A DNA stretch of 64,000 bases from contig DATNQI010000028.1 of NCBI GenBank assembly GCA_036704125.1, positions 1 to 64,000 of the forward strand, given 5' to 3'. Positions 44,311 to 52,979 of this stretch are shown piece by piece. The position numbers and the translations under genes were made by a program. The notes below the pieces were generated by a model. That model was not told where the DNA came from, ran no database searches, and was given only the letters and a program-made list of their open reading frames with translations. Numbering within the stretch: the stretch's first letter is position 1; each line of letters begins with the position of its first letter. Source of the stretch: Pantanalinema sp. (GTDB taxonomy: Bacteria; Cyanobacteriota; Sericytochromatia; S15B-MN24; UBA4093).

Positions 44311-45162
44311 CTACTTCGCGGTGAAGCTCACCGAGGCCGAGGCGGCCTCGTCGTCCGAGACGATGGTGAAGTCCTGCATCGTCTTGGCGTTCACGACCAC
44401 CGGGACCACCTTGGTCTCGGTGACCCTGTACTCGCTGCTGAAGAGCTTCTTCTTCTTGAACTCGACCTTGACCTCGGCCACGCGGACCACGGTGTCGACG
44501 TTGTAGAGGCTGCCCTTGACCTCGAAGGCGCCCGAGCCGGTGACGCGGGTGGCGAGGTTGTACATGGCGATCGCGTTCACCGAAGGAGCCGGGCTGGGGG
44601 TGGCGCTCGGCGTGGGGGTCGGGGTGGCCGAGGGGGTGGCGGGCTCCTCGATGGGCTTCACCTTGAGGTCGCCGTCGAGGATCTCGAGGTCGAAGTACAG
44701 GTTGCCGTTGGGGTTGTCGAGCTCGGTATCCGCGAGCTTGAGGCTCAGCTTGAGGACGCTGGACTTGCCTGCGACCACGGTGGTGCTGCCCGTGACGGTG
44801 CCGATGACCTTGCCCGTCGCATCCTTGGCCGTCGACTTGACGGTGTAGGCGCCGGGGGCGAGCTCCTTGAAGCTCACGCGCTTGTCCGCAGGCAGGCTGG
44901 CCTTGGTGAAGACCTGGGTGCGGGGGGCCGACAGGACGCTGCTCGAAATCTCGAACGCGAAGGTCGCCACGTCGGCGGCCGTCGCCTGGGTGCTGTACCC
45001 GCCGTTCTCGGAGAGGTTGAAGGTGATGTCGCCGGTCAGCGCGTAGGGCGAGATGACCGCATCCTGCTTGGTGCTCGCGACCTGCGAGGGGGTCAGGCCG
45101 CAGCCGGCGGCGGCGAAGACGGCGGTAAGGGTCAGAAGGGGGAGGACACGAAGGGCTTTCAT
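44311..45162 (-). CDS. Hypothetical lipoprotein with Pro/Thr linker
   Basis: A 283-residue lipoprotein with the lipobox AAGC (Cys21). An N-terminal beta-sandwich of about 140 residues (FKELAPGAYTVKSTAKD, typical of Ig-like or carboxypeptidase-regulatory folds) is joined by a Pro/Thr/Ser/Ala-rich linker near residues 175-195 to a second beta domain of about 90 residues. This resembles surface adhesion or carbohydrate-facing lipoproteins but matches no family I know. It has its own extended -10 promoter and hairpin terminator. Confidence 0.65.
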   Translation of the reverse strand: MKALRVLPLLTLTAVFAAAGCGLTPSQVASTKQDAVISPYALTGDITFNLSENGGYSTQATAADVATFAFEISSSVLSAPRTQVFTKASLPADKRVSFKELAPGAYTVKSTAKDATGKVIGTVTGSTTVVAGKSSVLKLSLKLADTELDNPNGNLYFDLEILDGDLKVKPIEEPATPSATPTPTPSATPSPAPSVNAIAMYNLATRVTGSGAFEVKGSLYNVDTVVRVAEVKVEFKKKKLFSSEYRVTETKVVPVVVNAKTMQDFTIVSDDEAASASVSFTAK

Positions 45163-45218
45163 CGGGGGTTGGCCTCCTGTATTTAATAATCTCTTAAAGA
45201 AGCAAAATCTTTCTTTTA

Positions 45219-45227
45219 ATTATAGCA
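45219..45227 (-). promoter_or_regulatory. Extended -10 promoter of the lipoprotein gene
   Basis: On the minus strand TGC-TATAAT gives a perfect -10 box with the TGn extension. No good -35 box is present. The surrounding AT-rich 60 bp contrasts with the GC-rich window. Confidence 0.6.
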
Positions 45228-45427
45228 AATCTACCCTTAAACCTTGCTCGAAAATTTCACCGCGCGCCTCGATGGCGTTCGGGCTGCTCGAGAGCAGGCC
45301 GCCGTCCTTGATCCGAGAGTGATGGCGGGGTACGATCCACGGGGGCCGTCCGCCTCGAGCGACAGACCTCATGGCCGATAGCATCGCCATTCGATGAGCA
45401 GGCACGGTTACAACAACAGGAGGGCCC

Positions 45428-45709
45428 ATGGACGAGTCCAGAGATTTCTTGAAGTTCAAAAAAGGGGAGTTCAAGGCCAAGAGCCTCGAAGAGCTCCTCG
45501 GCAAGCCCCCCGAGAAGCAGACCAAGAATGAGTACGAGCTCATCGAGGAGGGGCTGAACCTGCGCCGCAAGATGGCCGAACTCTGCAAGGCCATTGCGCG
45601 CCGGCTCGAGAAACACGCCGAAGCCCGGGACTTACGTGCCTTGGAGGCCCAGATCGAAGAGCTGAACGAGATGTTTTCACAGCTCAAGGAAATGGAGATC
45701 CCGCTCTAA
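45428..45709 (+). CDS. Small charged coiled-coil protein
   Basis: A 93-residue cytoplasmic protein, rich in Lys and Glu and predicted to be almost entirely helical. Residues 30-90 have heptad-like Leu/Met/Ile spacing (LRRKMAELCKAIARRLEKH). It has no known motif. AGGAGGG precedes the ATG. It stands alone between the lipoprotein gene and the kce operon. A scaffold or regulator role is possible but unsupported. Confidence 0.65.
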   Translation: MDESRDFLKFKKGEFKAKSLEELLGKPPEKQTKNEYELIEEGLNLRRKMAELCKAIARRLEKHAEARDLRALEAQIEELNEMFSQLKEMEIPL

Positions 45710-45764
45710 GGACCGCTCATCCACTTCCCTTCGGCCGCAGCGGGCGCGATGCCCTCGCTTTCCC

Positions 45765-45793
45765 TTGCCGCGCCTGGTCGGATCGGGCAGAAT
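45765..45793 (+). promoter_or_regulatory. Candidate promoter of the kce-kdd operon
   Basis: TTGCCG (45765-45770) and CAGAAT (45788-45793) are separated by 17 bp, 23 bases before the kce start. Confidence 0.35.
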
Positions 45794-45816
45794 GGGAGGG
45801 ACACAAGGAGCAATGC

Positions 45817-46656
45817 ATGGCAAATCCACTGATCATCACCTGCTGCCCGGTTGGCGCCGAGATCACCCGCGCCCAGCACCCCGGCTTTCCCTACACCCCC
45901 CACGAGATCGCCCGCGAGGCGATCGGCGCGGTGAAGGCGGGTGCGGCCATCGTCCACCTGCACGTGCGCGAGGACGACGGCACCCCGAGCCAGGACCCGG
46001 CGCGCTTCGCCGAGACGATCCGCCTGATCAAGGCCGAGGTCGACTGCATCATCCAGATCTCGACCGGTGGCGCGGTGACGGCCACGGTTGACGATCGGCT
46101 CAAGCCGGTGCGCGAGCTGGACCCGACCCCCGAGATGGCCTCGCTCACCATGGGCACGGTCAACTTCGGCGACGAGGTGTTCTGGAACCCGCCCAGCCTG
46201 ATCGAGACCTTCGCCGGCGAGTTCACCAGGCGCGGCATCAAGCCCGAGCTCGAGATCTTCGAGCCGGGGATGATCGCGAGCGCCACCAAGCTGCTCAAGA
46301 AGGGGATCCTCCAGGGCCCCCTCCACTTCGACTTCGTGCTCGGGGTGCCCGGCGCCTCGCCCGGTACCCCCAGGGCCCTCATGCACATGATCGAGCAGAT
46401 CCCCGCCGATGCGACCTGGACCGTGGCCGGCGTCGGCGCCGCCCAGCTCACCCTCGGCATGATCGCGATCGCCATGGGCGGCCACGTGCGCGCCGGCTTC
46501 GAGGACAACCTCTACTACCGCAAGGGCGAGCTCGCCGAGTCCAACGCCCAGCTCGTGGCGCGCATGGCGCGCCTCGCCACCGAGGCCAACCGCCCCGTGG
46601 CGACCCCCGACCAGGCCCGTGAAATCCTCAAGATGCCCATCAGGAGCCTTGCCTAG
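45817..46656 (+). CDS. kce: 3-keto-5-aminohexanoate cleavage enzyme (BKACE family)
   Basis: A 279-residue TIM-barrel enzyme of the BKACE (formerly DUF849) family. Zinc-binding His47 and His49 lie in IVHLHVRE, with Glu14 in PVGAEITR and the VRAGFEDN block. In lysine fermentation it condenses 3-keto-5-aminohexanoate with acetyl-CoA to acetoacetate and 3-aminobutyryl-CoA. BKACE members vary in substrate, but the abutting kdd gene, which makes exactly this ketoacid, makes the Kce assignment firm. The kdd ATG follows its stop with no spacer. Confidence 0.9.
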   Translation: MANPLIITCCPVGAEITRAQHPGFPYTPHEIAREAIGAVKAGAAIVHLHVREDDGTPSQDPARFAETIRLIKAEVDCIIQISTGGAVTATVDDRLKPVRELDPTPEMASLTMGTVNFGDEVFWNPPSLIETFAGEFTRRGIKPELEIFEPGMIASATKLLKKGILQGPLHFDFVLGVPGASPGTPRALMHMIEQIPADATWTVAGVGAAQLTLGMIAIAMGGHVRAGFEDNLYYRKGELAESNAQLVARMARLATEANRPVATPDQAREILKMPIRSLA

Positions 46657-47697
46657 ATGACGACCGTGCTTAAGACCAACCCCTTCGGAACCCACCGCGT
46701 CCTCGCCCCCGCGAGCGCCTTGCCCTACTCGGCCCAGAAGCTGGACGTGAACGGCCCCACCCGCGAGACCGAGATCCGGATCGAGGTCGAGGCCCTGAAC
46801 GTGGACTCGGCGTCCTTCACCCAGCTGGCCGAGGAGACCGGCCGCGACGACGCGCGCATGCGTTCGCGCCTGATGGAGATCATCTCCGAGCGCGGCAAGA
46901 TGCACAACCCGGTCACCGGCTCGGGCGGCGTGCTCATCGGGCGCGTGGCCGAGGTGGGCAGCGCGCGCGGCGACCTTGCGGTCGGCGATCGCATCGTGAC
47001 CCTCGTCTCCTTGACCACCACCCCGCTTTTGCTCGACTCGATCGGTGCGATCGACTGGAGCGCCCACCAGGTCAAGGTCTCGGGCCATGCCTTCCTGTTC
47101 GAGAAGAGCCTCTTCGCCAAGATCCCGACCGACCTGCCCGAGAAGCTCGCCATGTCGGTGCTCGACGTGTGCGGCGCGCCCGCCCAGACCGCGCGCCTGG
47201 TCAAGCCCGGCATGAAGGTCGTGATCCTCGGCGCCGCGGGCAAGAGCGGCATGCTCTGCTCGTGGGTGGCCGCCGACCTCGCGGGCCCCGAGGGCCAGGT
47301 CATCGGGATCGTTCCCACCAAGGCCCAGGCCGACTTCCTCAAGAAGATGCCCAAGGCCGTCGAGGTGGTCGAGGGCAACGCGCTCGACCCGGTGGGCACC
47401 TACGAGCAGGTGGGCGCGCTGACCGGCGGGGCCTACGCGGACCTCGTGATCAACTGCGTCAACATCCCCAACACCGAGATGGCGAGCATCCTCGCGTGCC
47501 GCAACCACGGCCGGGTGTACTTCTTCAGCATGGCGACCTCGTTCCAGGGGGCCGCCCTCGGCGCCGAGAGCGTCGGGCAGGACGTGGAGCTGCTCATCGG
47601 CAACGGCTACGCCGAGGGCCACGCGGACTACGCCATCGACCTGGTGCGGAAGAATCCCGCGCTGCGGGCGATGATCGAGGAAGTGTCGAAGGGCTGA
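46657..47697 (+). CDS. kdd: L-erythro-3,5-diaminohexanoate dehydrogenase
   Basis: A 346-residue NAD(P)-dependent dehydrogenase that oxidatively deaminates 3,5-diaminohexanoate to 3-keto-5-aminohexanoate. The N-terminal blocks NPFGTHRVL, NVDSASFTQL and MHNPVTGSGGVLIG are characteristic of Kdd, and the Rossmann loop is LGAAGKSGM. It is the second gene of the kce-kdd operon. Earlier enzymes of the pathway (lysine 2,3-aminomutase and beta-lysine 5,6-aminomutase) are not in the window. Confidence 0.93.
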   Translation: MTTVLKTNPFGTHRVLAPASALPYSAQKLDVNGPTRETEIRIEVEALNVDSASFTQLAEETGRDDARMRSRLMEIISERGKMHNPVTGSGGVLIGRVAEVGSARGDLAVGDRIVTLVSLTTTPLLLDSIGAIDWSAHQVKVSGHAFLFEKSLFAKIPTDLPEKLAMSVLDVCGAPAQTARLVKPGMKVVILGAAGKSGMLCSWVAADLAGPEGQVIGIVPTKAQADFLKKMPKAVEVVEGNALDPVGTYEQVGALTGGAYADLVINCVNIPNTEMASILACRNHGRVYFFSMATSFQGAALGAESVGQDVELLIGNGYAEGHADYAIDLVRKNPALRAMIEEVSKG

Positions 47698-47705
47698 GGG
47701 TTCAC

Positions 47706-47764
47706 GGGGGGATCCGAACGATGCGATCCCCCCACCCCTGACCCCGCCCCACCGGGGGGCGGGG
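47706..47764 (+). terminator. Tandem hairpins after kdd
   Basis: GGGGGGATC/GATCCCCCC (47706-47733) and CCCCGCCCC/GGGGCGGGG (47742-47764) form two 9-bp GC hairpins in the 75-bp gap before the carboxyltransferase gene. Confidence 0.55.
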
Positions 47765-47817
47765 AATCATAGATGAGGCGAACCGTGAAGGAATTGACCA
47801 AGCCGAAGGAAACGACG

Positions 47818-49353
47818 ATGGCCGACAAGCTGGCCGACCTCAAGCGCCGCCAGGAGGCGACCCAGCAGGGTGGCGGGGCGGCTGCGATCGCCAAGCAGCA
47901 CGAGCGCGGCAAGCTGACCGCCCGCGAGCGGCTGGAGCTCTTGCTCGACCCGGGCACCTTCGTCGAGACGGACCGCTTCCGCACCCACCGCTGCAACAAC
48001 TTCGGCATGGACCAGAAGAAGGTCCCGGGCGACGGCGTCGTCACCGGCTACGGCAGGATCGACGGGCGCCTGGTCTACGTCTTCAGCCAGGACTTCACGG
48101 TCTGGGGCGGCAGCCTCGGCGAGGTCTACGCCGAGAAGATCTGCAAGATCATGGACCTCGCGGTCAAGACCGGGGCGCCGGTCATCGGCCTCAACGACTC
48201 GGGCGGCGCCCGCATCCAGGAGGGCGTCGAGAGCCTCGCGGGCTACGCCGAGATCTTCTGGCGCAACGTGCAGGCCTCGGGCGTGGTGCCCCAGATCTCG
48301 GCCATCATGGGCCCCTGCGCGGGCGGCGCGGTGTACTCGCCGGCCATGACCGACATCATCGCCATGGTCCAGGACACCAGCTACATGTTCATCACCGGCC
48401 CGGACATCGTGAAGACGGTGACCGGCGAGGAGGTGACCCAGGAGGAGCTGGGCGGCGCCGGGGTTCACAACCGCACCAGCGGCGTGGCGCACCTCATGTA
48501 CCCCTCGGAGGAGGAGTGCCTCCAGAATCTGCGCTACCTGCTCTCGTTCCTGCCCTCCAACAACCTCGAAGAGCCCCCGGTGGTGCCCACCGCGGACCCC
48601 GCGAACCGTACCGAGCAGGCCCTTCGCGACATCATCCCCGATCTGCCCAGCAAGCCCTACGACATGAAGGAGCTCTTGAGCCTGGTGGTGGACGACGGCG
48701 AGCTGTTCGAGCTCCAGCCCCACTTCGCGCCGAACATCATCACCACCTTCGCCCGGCTGGGCGGCCAGACGGTGGGCATCGTCGCCAACCAGCCCAGCCA
48801 CATGGCGGGCACCCTGGACATCAACGCCTCGGTCAAGGGTGCGCGCTTCGTGCGCTTCTGCGACTCGTTCAACATCCCCATCGTCACCTTCGAGGACGTT
48901 CCCGGCTACTTCCCCGGCAAGACCCAGGAGTACGGCGGCATCATCCGCCACGGCGCGAAGCTGCTCTACGCCTACTGCGAGGCGACGGTCCCCATGATCA
49001 CCGTCATCACCCGCAAGGCCTACGGCGGCGCCTACGACGTGCTCGGCTCCAAGCACATCCGCACCGACGTGAACCTCGCCTGGCCCTCGGCCGAGATCGC
49101 CGTCATGGGCGCGGAGGGCGCGGTCAACCTCCTGTACCGGCGCGAGCTTTCGGCCAACCCCGAGGAGCGCGACGAGCTGATCGCCGAGTACCGCGATCGC
49201 TTCGCCAACCCCTACGTGGCGGCCGAGCGCGGCTTCCTCGACGACGTGATCGACCCGGCCGAGACCCGGCCGCGCCTGATCGACGCCCTGCAGATGCTGC
49301 GCAACAAGCGCGTCGAGCGCCCGCGCCGCAAGCACGGCAACATCCCCCTCTAG
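47818..49353 (+). CDS. Acyl-CoA carboxylase carboxyltransferase (beta) subunit, PccB/MmdA-like
   Basis: A 511-residue carboxyltransferase with two crotonase-like domains. The oxyanion loops are in SGGARIQEG and [12 protein letters not shown] (N-terminal half) and in [12 protein letters not shown] (C-terminal half). It transfers CO2 from carboxybiotin to propionyl-CoA, giving (S)-methylmalonyl-CoA; the same family includes methylmalonyl-CoA decarboxylase alpha subunits. The ATG at 47818 has AAGGA upstream, whereas ATG 47773 has no good site. It is followed two bases later by a 58-residue protein. The matching biotin subunit may be the gene at 2-961. Confidence 0.9.
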   Translation: MADKLADLKRRQEATQQGGGAAAIAKQHERGKLTARERLELLLDPGTFVETDRFRTHRCNNFGMDQKKVPGDGVVTGYGRIDGRLVYVFSQDFTVWGGSLGEVYAEKICKIMDLAVKTGAPVIGLNDSGGARIQEGVESLAGYAEIFWRNVQASGVVPQISAIMGPCAGGAVYSPAMTDIIAMVQDTSYMFITGPDIVKTVTGEEVTQEELGGAGVHNRTSGVAHLMYPSEEECLQNLRYLLSFLPSNNLEEPPVVPTADPANRTEQALRDIIPDLPSKPYDMKELLSLVVDDGELFELQPHFAPNIITTFARLGGQTVGIVANQPSHMAGTLDINASVKGARFVRFCDSFNIPIVTFEDVPGYFPGKTQEYGGIIRHGAKLLYAYCEATVPMITVITRKAYGGAYDVLGSKHIRTDVNLAWPSAEIAVMGAEGAVNLLYRRELSANPEERDELIAEYRDRFANPYVAAERGFLDDVIDPAETRPRLIDALQMLRNKRVERPRRKHGNIPL

Positions 49354-49355
49354 CC

Positions 49356-49532
49356 ATGGCCACAGAGCAGCAGATGGCGGCGATCGCCGCCGCGCTTTCG
49401 GTTTACCTGGAGGCCGAGGTCAAGGTCGAGCTCGCGAAGCCCGTGAACCCCTGGGGCCTCGCGGCGCGCCTGGAGCAGGTCGGCGCCGTGACGGGGATCA
49501 ACGCCCGGGACCAGTTCCCGAGCCGCGTGTAA
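49356..49532 (+). CDS. 58-residue companion of the carboxyltransferase
   Basis: The ATG lies two bases after the carboxyltransferase stop. The product begins with a helix (EQQMAAIAAALSVYLEAE) and ends in a short beta-like segment. Small helical subunits (epsilon of actinobacterial acyl-CoA carboxylases, gamma/delta of decarboxylases) are encoded at this position in other genomes and begin with a similar IAAAL-type helix, so a structural subunit is plausible. The sequence is too short for a firm assignment. Confidence 0.65.
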   Translation: MATEQQMAAIAAALSVYLEAEVKVELAKPVNPWGLAARLEQVGAVTGINARDQFPSRV

Positions 49533-49534
49533 GC

Positions 49535-49588
49535 GCCCTTCACGAAGAATCCCCCTTCCGCTCGGAAGGGGGATTCTTCGTGAAGGGC
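49535..49588. terminator. 25-bp perfect hairpin after the carboxyltransferase operon
   Basis: Arms 49535-49559 and 49564-49588 are perfectly complementary with the loop GCTC. It starts two bases after the stop of the 58-residue gene, and its last base is the first base of the stop triplet of the convergent gene. Confidence 0.85.
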
Positions 49589-50784
49589 TAAGGCTTTGCC
49601 GGCAACGGCTCGAAAGGATGGGCGTTGGTGAGGCGGGCCTTGATCTCGCTCAAGGGGAGGCTCTCCTCGATCCCCCAGGGATTGTCGAAGTACAGCCGCC
49701 CGTCCTGGATACCGGTCGCCAGGACCATGTGGCCCCCGTGGATCTCGCCGTCGGCGTCGCGCTCTCCCCACTTGAGGCCGATGGGCACGGGACTTCCCGC
49801 CTTGGTCTGCGCGTCGATCCGGTCGATGATGTCGTCGATCTTCTGGCCGTAGATCGTGAGCTTCTCGACCTTTCGGCCGCTCAGGGCGTTGAGGACCTCG
49901 CCGATCTGGATCGGGTCGAGCCCGTCGAACCCCCTGGAATTCTGGTCCTTGGCGTTGTCGTAGGTGGCGCTGGGGCCGTTGCCGAGCTCGATGAGTGCCG
50001 CCTGCCAGAGGCGGCTGGAGGCGGTGCGGTTGCTGCCGTCGGGGCGCTCGGTGCCGCTCACACGAGCGATCTCGGTGCCGCTCGCGAGCCTCACGCGCCC
50101 CTCGGGGGTGGCGAGGCCCGCGACCACGCGGACCAGCTCGGCCGGCTCCTCGGTCGCGTACAGGATCTGGAGGGTCGCCGGGGCGCAGGTGTTCTTGTTC
50201 TTCTGGTTGATGGCCGAGGGGATCGCAAGCTCCTGGAGCAGATCGCTGACCAGCTCCGAGCGCTTGAGGCCGCTCGCGAGCGGCTGCTGGGCGAGCCTGT
50301 CGAGGGCCCCGAGCAGGTCGTCTCCTGCCTGGTTCTTTCGCTCGCCGGGTAACTTGCCGTCCAGCAGCAGGGCCTGGAGGGCGAGACGGGCCTGCGGATC
50401 CTGGGCGCTCAGCGCCTTGAGGCGGTCGTACTGCTGCCTGCGGGTGTCGTCCAGCGCGGCGATCGCGCCCTTCTCCTCGGGGGCGTTGGCCGCGAGAAGC
50501 TTGTTCGCCTTGGCGACGCTCGCCTGTGTGCCGTTGACGTCGTAGGGGTCCTGGAGGATGCGGCGGAATCCCTTTTCCTCGGTCCTGGGATTCACCCAGA
50601 CGCGACGGGCCTCGCGCAGGGCGCCGTCGGCCGACGGCCTTGCTCCGCTCGAAGTCGGCACGAAGCGATCGCTGGCGATCGCGGCCTTCGGCGGCGTCTC
50701 GGGCAGAGGAGCAGCGGTGCCCATCGGCTCGAGGCGAGAAGGCTTGGCCGGGGGCGTGGCGGCATTGGATCGATCAACGTTCAT
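49588..50784 (-). CDS. Cysteine-peptidase-like protein with disordered N-terminus
   Basis: A 398-residue protein. The first 55 residues are Pro/Ala-rich without a signal peptide. Residues 60-190 are helical. A papain/C39-like C-terminal domain has Cys200 in NKNTCAPATLQ, His352 in HGGHMVLATG and Asp367/Asn368 in YFDNPWG, matching the Cys-His-Asn/Asp order of this fold. The signals are motif-level only, so protease, amidase or deamidase activity cannot be separated. A secreted effector is one possibility. The ATG follows GAGGAAT. It is a single gene. Confidence 0.65.
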   Translation of the reverse strand: MNVDRSNAATPPAKPSRLEPMGTAAPLPETPPKAAIASDRFVPTSSGARPSADGALREARRVWVNPRTEEKGFRRILQDPYDVNGTQASVAKANKLLAANAPEEKGAIAALDDTRRQQYDRLKALSAQDPQARLALQALLLDGKLPGERKNQAGDDLLGALDRLAQQPLASGLKRSELVSDLLQELAIPSAINQKNKNTCAPATLQILYATEEPAELVRVVAGLATPEGRVRLASGTEIARVSGTERPDGSNRTASSRLWQAALIELGNGPSATYDNAKDQNSRGFDGLDPIQIGEVLNALSGRKVEKLTIYGQKIDDIIDRIDAQTKAGSPVPIGLKWGERDADGEIHGGHMVLATGIQDGRLYFDNPWGIEESLPLSEIKARLTNAHPFEPLPAKP

Positions 50785-50872
50785 GGGATTCCTCGCAAGG
50801 TCGGTACATGAGAAGGTTATACCCCTCGCACGCAGGCGACTTGCGAAGCGACGCCAGGAGGGTACCCCGGCG

Positions 50873-51361
50873 TCAGTGGCTGTTGAGCTTCGGCCTCAGA
50901 CCGACCGTCACGTAAAGCGTCCCCAGGCTCAGCTTGAGCGGCATGACCATGGCCCGGATGCCGTACCATGCGGCCATGACCGAGCTTCCCATGACGACCG
51001 AAGGCGGGGTGATGTCCGAGACCGCGCCCGACTGGCTCAGGATCACGGTGGCGTTGCCCGAGATCATGTTGGAGAGCTCGCTCAGCGCCGAGATGCCCAT
51101 CTCGTCCAGGGCCGTGACCTCTTCCATCATCATGGCCCCGGCGACGGCCAGCGCGGTCTGCTTGTCCATCCCGTAGGCGATCTGGCCCTTCACCCCACCC
51201 GTCAGGCCAACGATCGCGTTGACCTGCTGCAACTGCAGGGTGGCCCCGAGCTGGAAGCTGGGAGTGCCGCGCACGGGCTTCTCCCCGAGCAACTGCTCCA
51301 GGACCTTCTCAGCCGCCTGGCTGAAGGCGCGGACGTAGTCCAGGGAGGAAAGGGTACTCAT
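50873..51361 (-). CDS. CheX-like chemotaxis phosphatase
   Basis: A 162-residue protein of the CheC/CheX phosphatase family. The active-site pair is Glu95 and Asn98 in ALSELSNMISGNA, and the beta-rich C-terminus LSLGTLYVTVGLRP is typical. CheX dephosphorylates CheY-P. No other chemotaxis gene is in the window. The ATG at 51361 follows GAGG and matches the usual N-terminus MSTLSSLDYVRAF. It lies downstream of the kdp genes on the same strand, 82 bp away, and may be read through from them. Confidence 0.85.
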   Translation of the reverse strand: MSTLSSLDYVRAFSQAAEKVLEQLLGEKPVRGTPSFQLGATLQLQQVNAIVGLTGGVKGQIAYGMDKQTALAVAGAMMMEEVTALDEMGISALSELSNMISGNATVILSQSGAVSDITPPSVVMGSSVMAAWYGIRAMVMPLKLSLGTLYVTVGLRPKLNSH

Positions 51362-51443
51362 GCTAGGACCTCGTAGCGACGGACACCGTACCAATATAAC
51401 CCTCGCCGGCCCTACCAAAACCGAAGATATCGTGAAGACAGGG

Positions 51444-52979
51444 CTATTCCTGGCTCGCGACGGTGACCACGTCGATGTCGCTCGTCGCATGCAGGATGGC
51501 ATCGAGGATCGGCGACCGGAAGAGGGCCGTGACCCGCGAACGCCGCGACTCCCCGAGCAGGATGAGGGTGATCTGGTGCTCGGCGGCGTACCGGGCGATC
51601 GCCTGACCGACGTCCAGGCCCCGGATTCGCGCCGTCTCGGCCTCCAGGGTTTCGGCGAGGCTGAAGTTCTGGGCCAGGATCTTCTCTTCCTCTTGCGTCG
51701 GACGATGGTCCTCGACGAAGAGCACGCTCAGCTCCGCGTTGAGGCGATCGGCCAGGCGCGCGCCGCGTCGGACGAGACGCTGGGCTTGGACGGTCGGGGT
51801 CAGGCAGATGAGGACGCGCTCCTGGATCCCGATGGGCTCCTCGGCCTTGCCGATATCCGCGCGCACGGCCTCCAGGCGCACGTCCACCTTGTCGGCCACC
51901 TCGCGCAGCACCATCTCGCGCAGGGCCGTCAGGTTGTGGGTGGTGAAGAAGTTGCCCAGCGACTGGGTCACCTTGTCCTGGGCATAGATTTGACCCGCTT
52001 GCAGGCGCTCTTGCAGGGCCTCGGGCGAGATATCCACCAAGACCAGCTCATCGGCGTCCTCGAGGACCGAATCGGGCACCGTCTCGCGGACCTTGATGCC
52101 CGTGATCCGCTCGACGATGTCGTTGAGGCTCTCGATGTGCTGGATGTTCAGGGTCGAGATGACGGGCAGTCCCGCCAGCCTGATCACCTGGACGTCCTCG
52201 TAGCGCTTGGCGTTCAGCGAGCCGGGCACGTTGGTGTGCGCGAGCTCGTCCACCAGCACCAGCCCGGGCCGTCTCGCCAGGATGCCGTCCAGGTCCATCT
52301 CCGTCAGGGTCGTGCCCTTGTAGCTCAGGTGCAGGCGCGGCACCATCTCGAGGCCCTCGACGAGCTGGGCCGTCTCATGGCGGCCATGAGTCTCGACGAG
52401 CCCGATGACGACGTCCTCACCGCGCCCCTTGCGATCGTGGGCCTCGCGCAGCATGGCGTAGGTCTTGCCCACGCCCGGGGCCGCCCCGACGTAGATCTTG
52501 TGGCGGCCCCGGCGGCGCGTCGCGCGCTGCAGGAGGGCGGCCATCGGGGTCGAGGCGATCGAGGCGTCCTTCGCCGCCTCCTCGTCCGCGAAGCGCGCCT
52601 GCCGCAGGAGGCGTAGCAGGATCCGGGTGGCCTTGGCCGGGGTGAGCGGGGTCTGCTCGACGAGGTTCGCGCCTGCTGCCGAGTAGGTCTCGGCCTGGGC
52701 GGCCGCCTCGAGCGGCAGCAGCACGACCAGCAGGACGTCGCGCGACTCGGGGCGCTCGCGGATCGCGCGCAGGTCGGCGAGCAACTGCTCGCGGGGCACG
52801 ACCGTCGCGTCGTAGACCATCACGAGGGTGTCGGCCCTGGCAGCCATCGAGACCGCCCAGGGGATCTGGGCGGCCCGGTAAGCCTCGATCCCGAGGTTCA
52901 AGAGGGCACCGGACACGGCGTCCGCGTCCGGCCCCTCGTTCATGGCAAGAACCGCGCGGGGTTCCTTGAACGATTTCAT
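51444..52979 (-). CDS. KdpD sensor module without kinase domain, with N-terminal receiver-like domain
   Basis: A 511-residue protein. Residues 1-130 look like a response-regulator receiver fold (VMVYDATV with Asp57). Residues 155-365 are the KdpD N-terminal sensor domain (Walker A VGAAPGVGKTYAML, LVDELAHTNVPGS, TLNIQHIESLND). Residues 365-511 are a UspA-like nucleotide-binding domain (LILLGESRRSRV). The membrane segment and histidine kinase of canonical KdpD are missing. A similar short KdpD is known from cyanobacteria. The kinase half is encoded separately at 57763-59340. Its start abuts the kdpC stop. Confidence 0.9.
   Translation of the reverse strand: MKSFKEPRAVLAMNEGPDADAVSGALLNLGIEAYRAAQIPWAVSMAARADTLVMVYDATVVPREQLLADLRAIRERPESRDVLLVVLLPLEAAAQAETYSAAGANLVEQTPLTPAKATRILLRLLRQARFADEEAAKDASIASTPMAALLQRATRRRGRHKIYVGAAPGVGKTYAMLREAHDRKGRGEDVVIGLVETHGRHETAQLVEGLEMVPRLHLSYKGTTLTEMDLDGILARRPGLVLVDELAHTNVPGSLNAKRYEDVQVIRLAGLPVISTLNIQHIESLNDIVERITGIKVRETVPDSVLEDADELVLVDISPEALQERLQAGQIYAQDKVTQSLGNFFTTHNLTALREMVLREVADKVDVRLEAVRADIGKAEEPIGIQERVLICLTPTVQAQRLVRRGARLADRLNAELSVLFVEDHRPTQEEEKILAQNFSLAETLEAETARIRGLDVGQAIARYAAEHQITLILLGESRRSRVTALFRSPILDAILHATSDIDVVTVASQE

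Noticed and set aside
51444-52979. The short KdpD as a frameshifted pseudogene
   Set aside because: It ends in a clean stop after a full UspA-like domain, the CheX gene follows with no kinase remnants, and a complete kinase half exists at 57763-59340.
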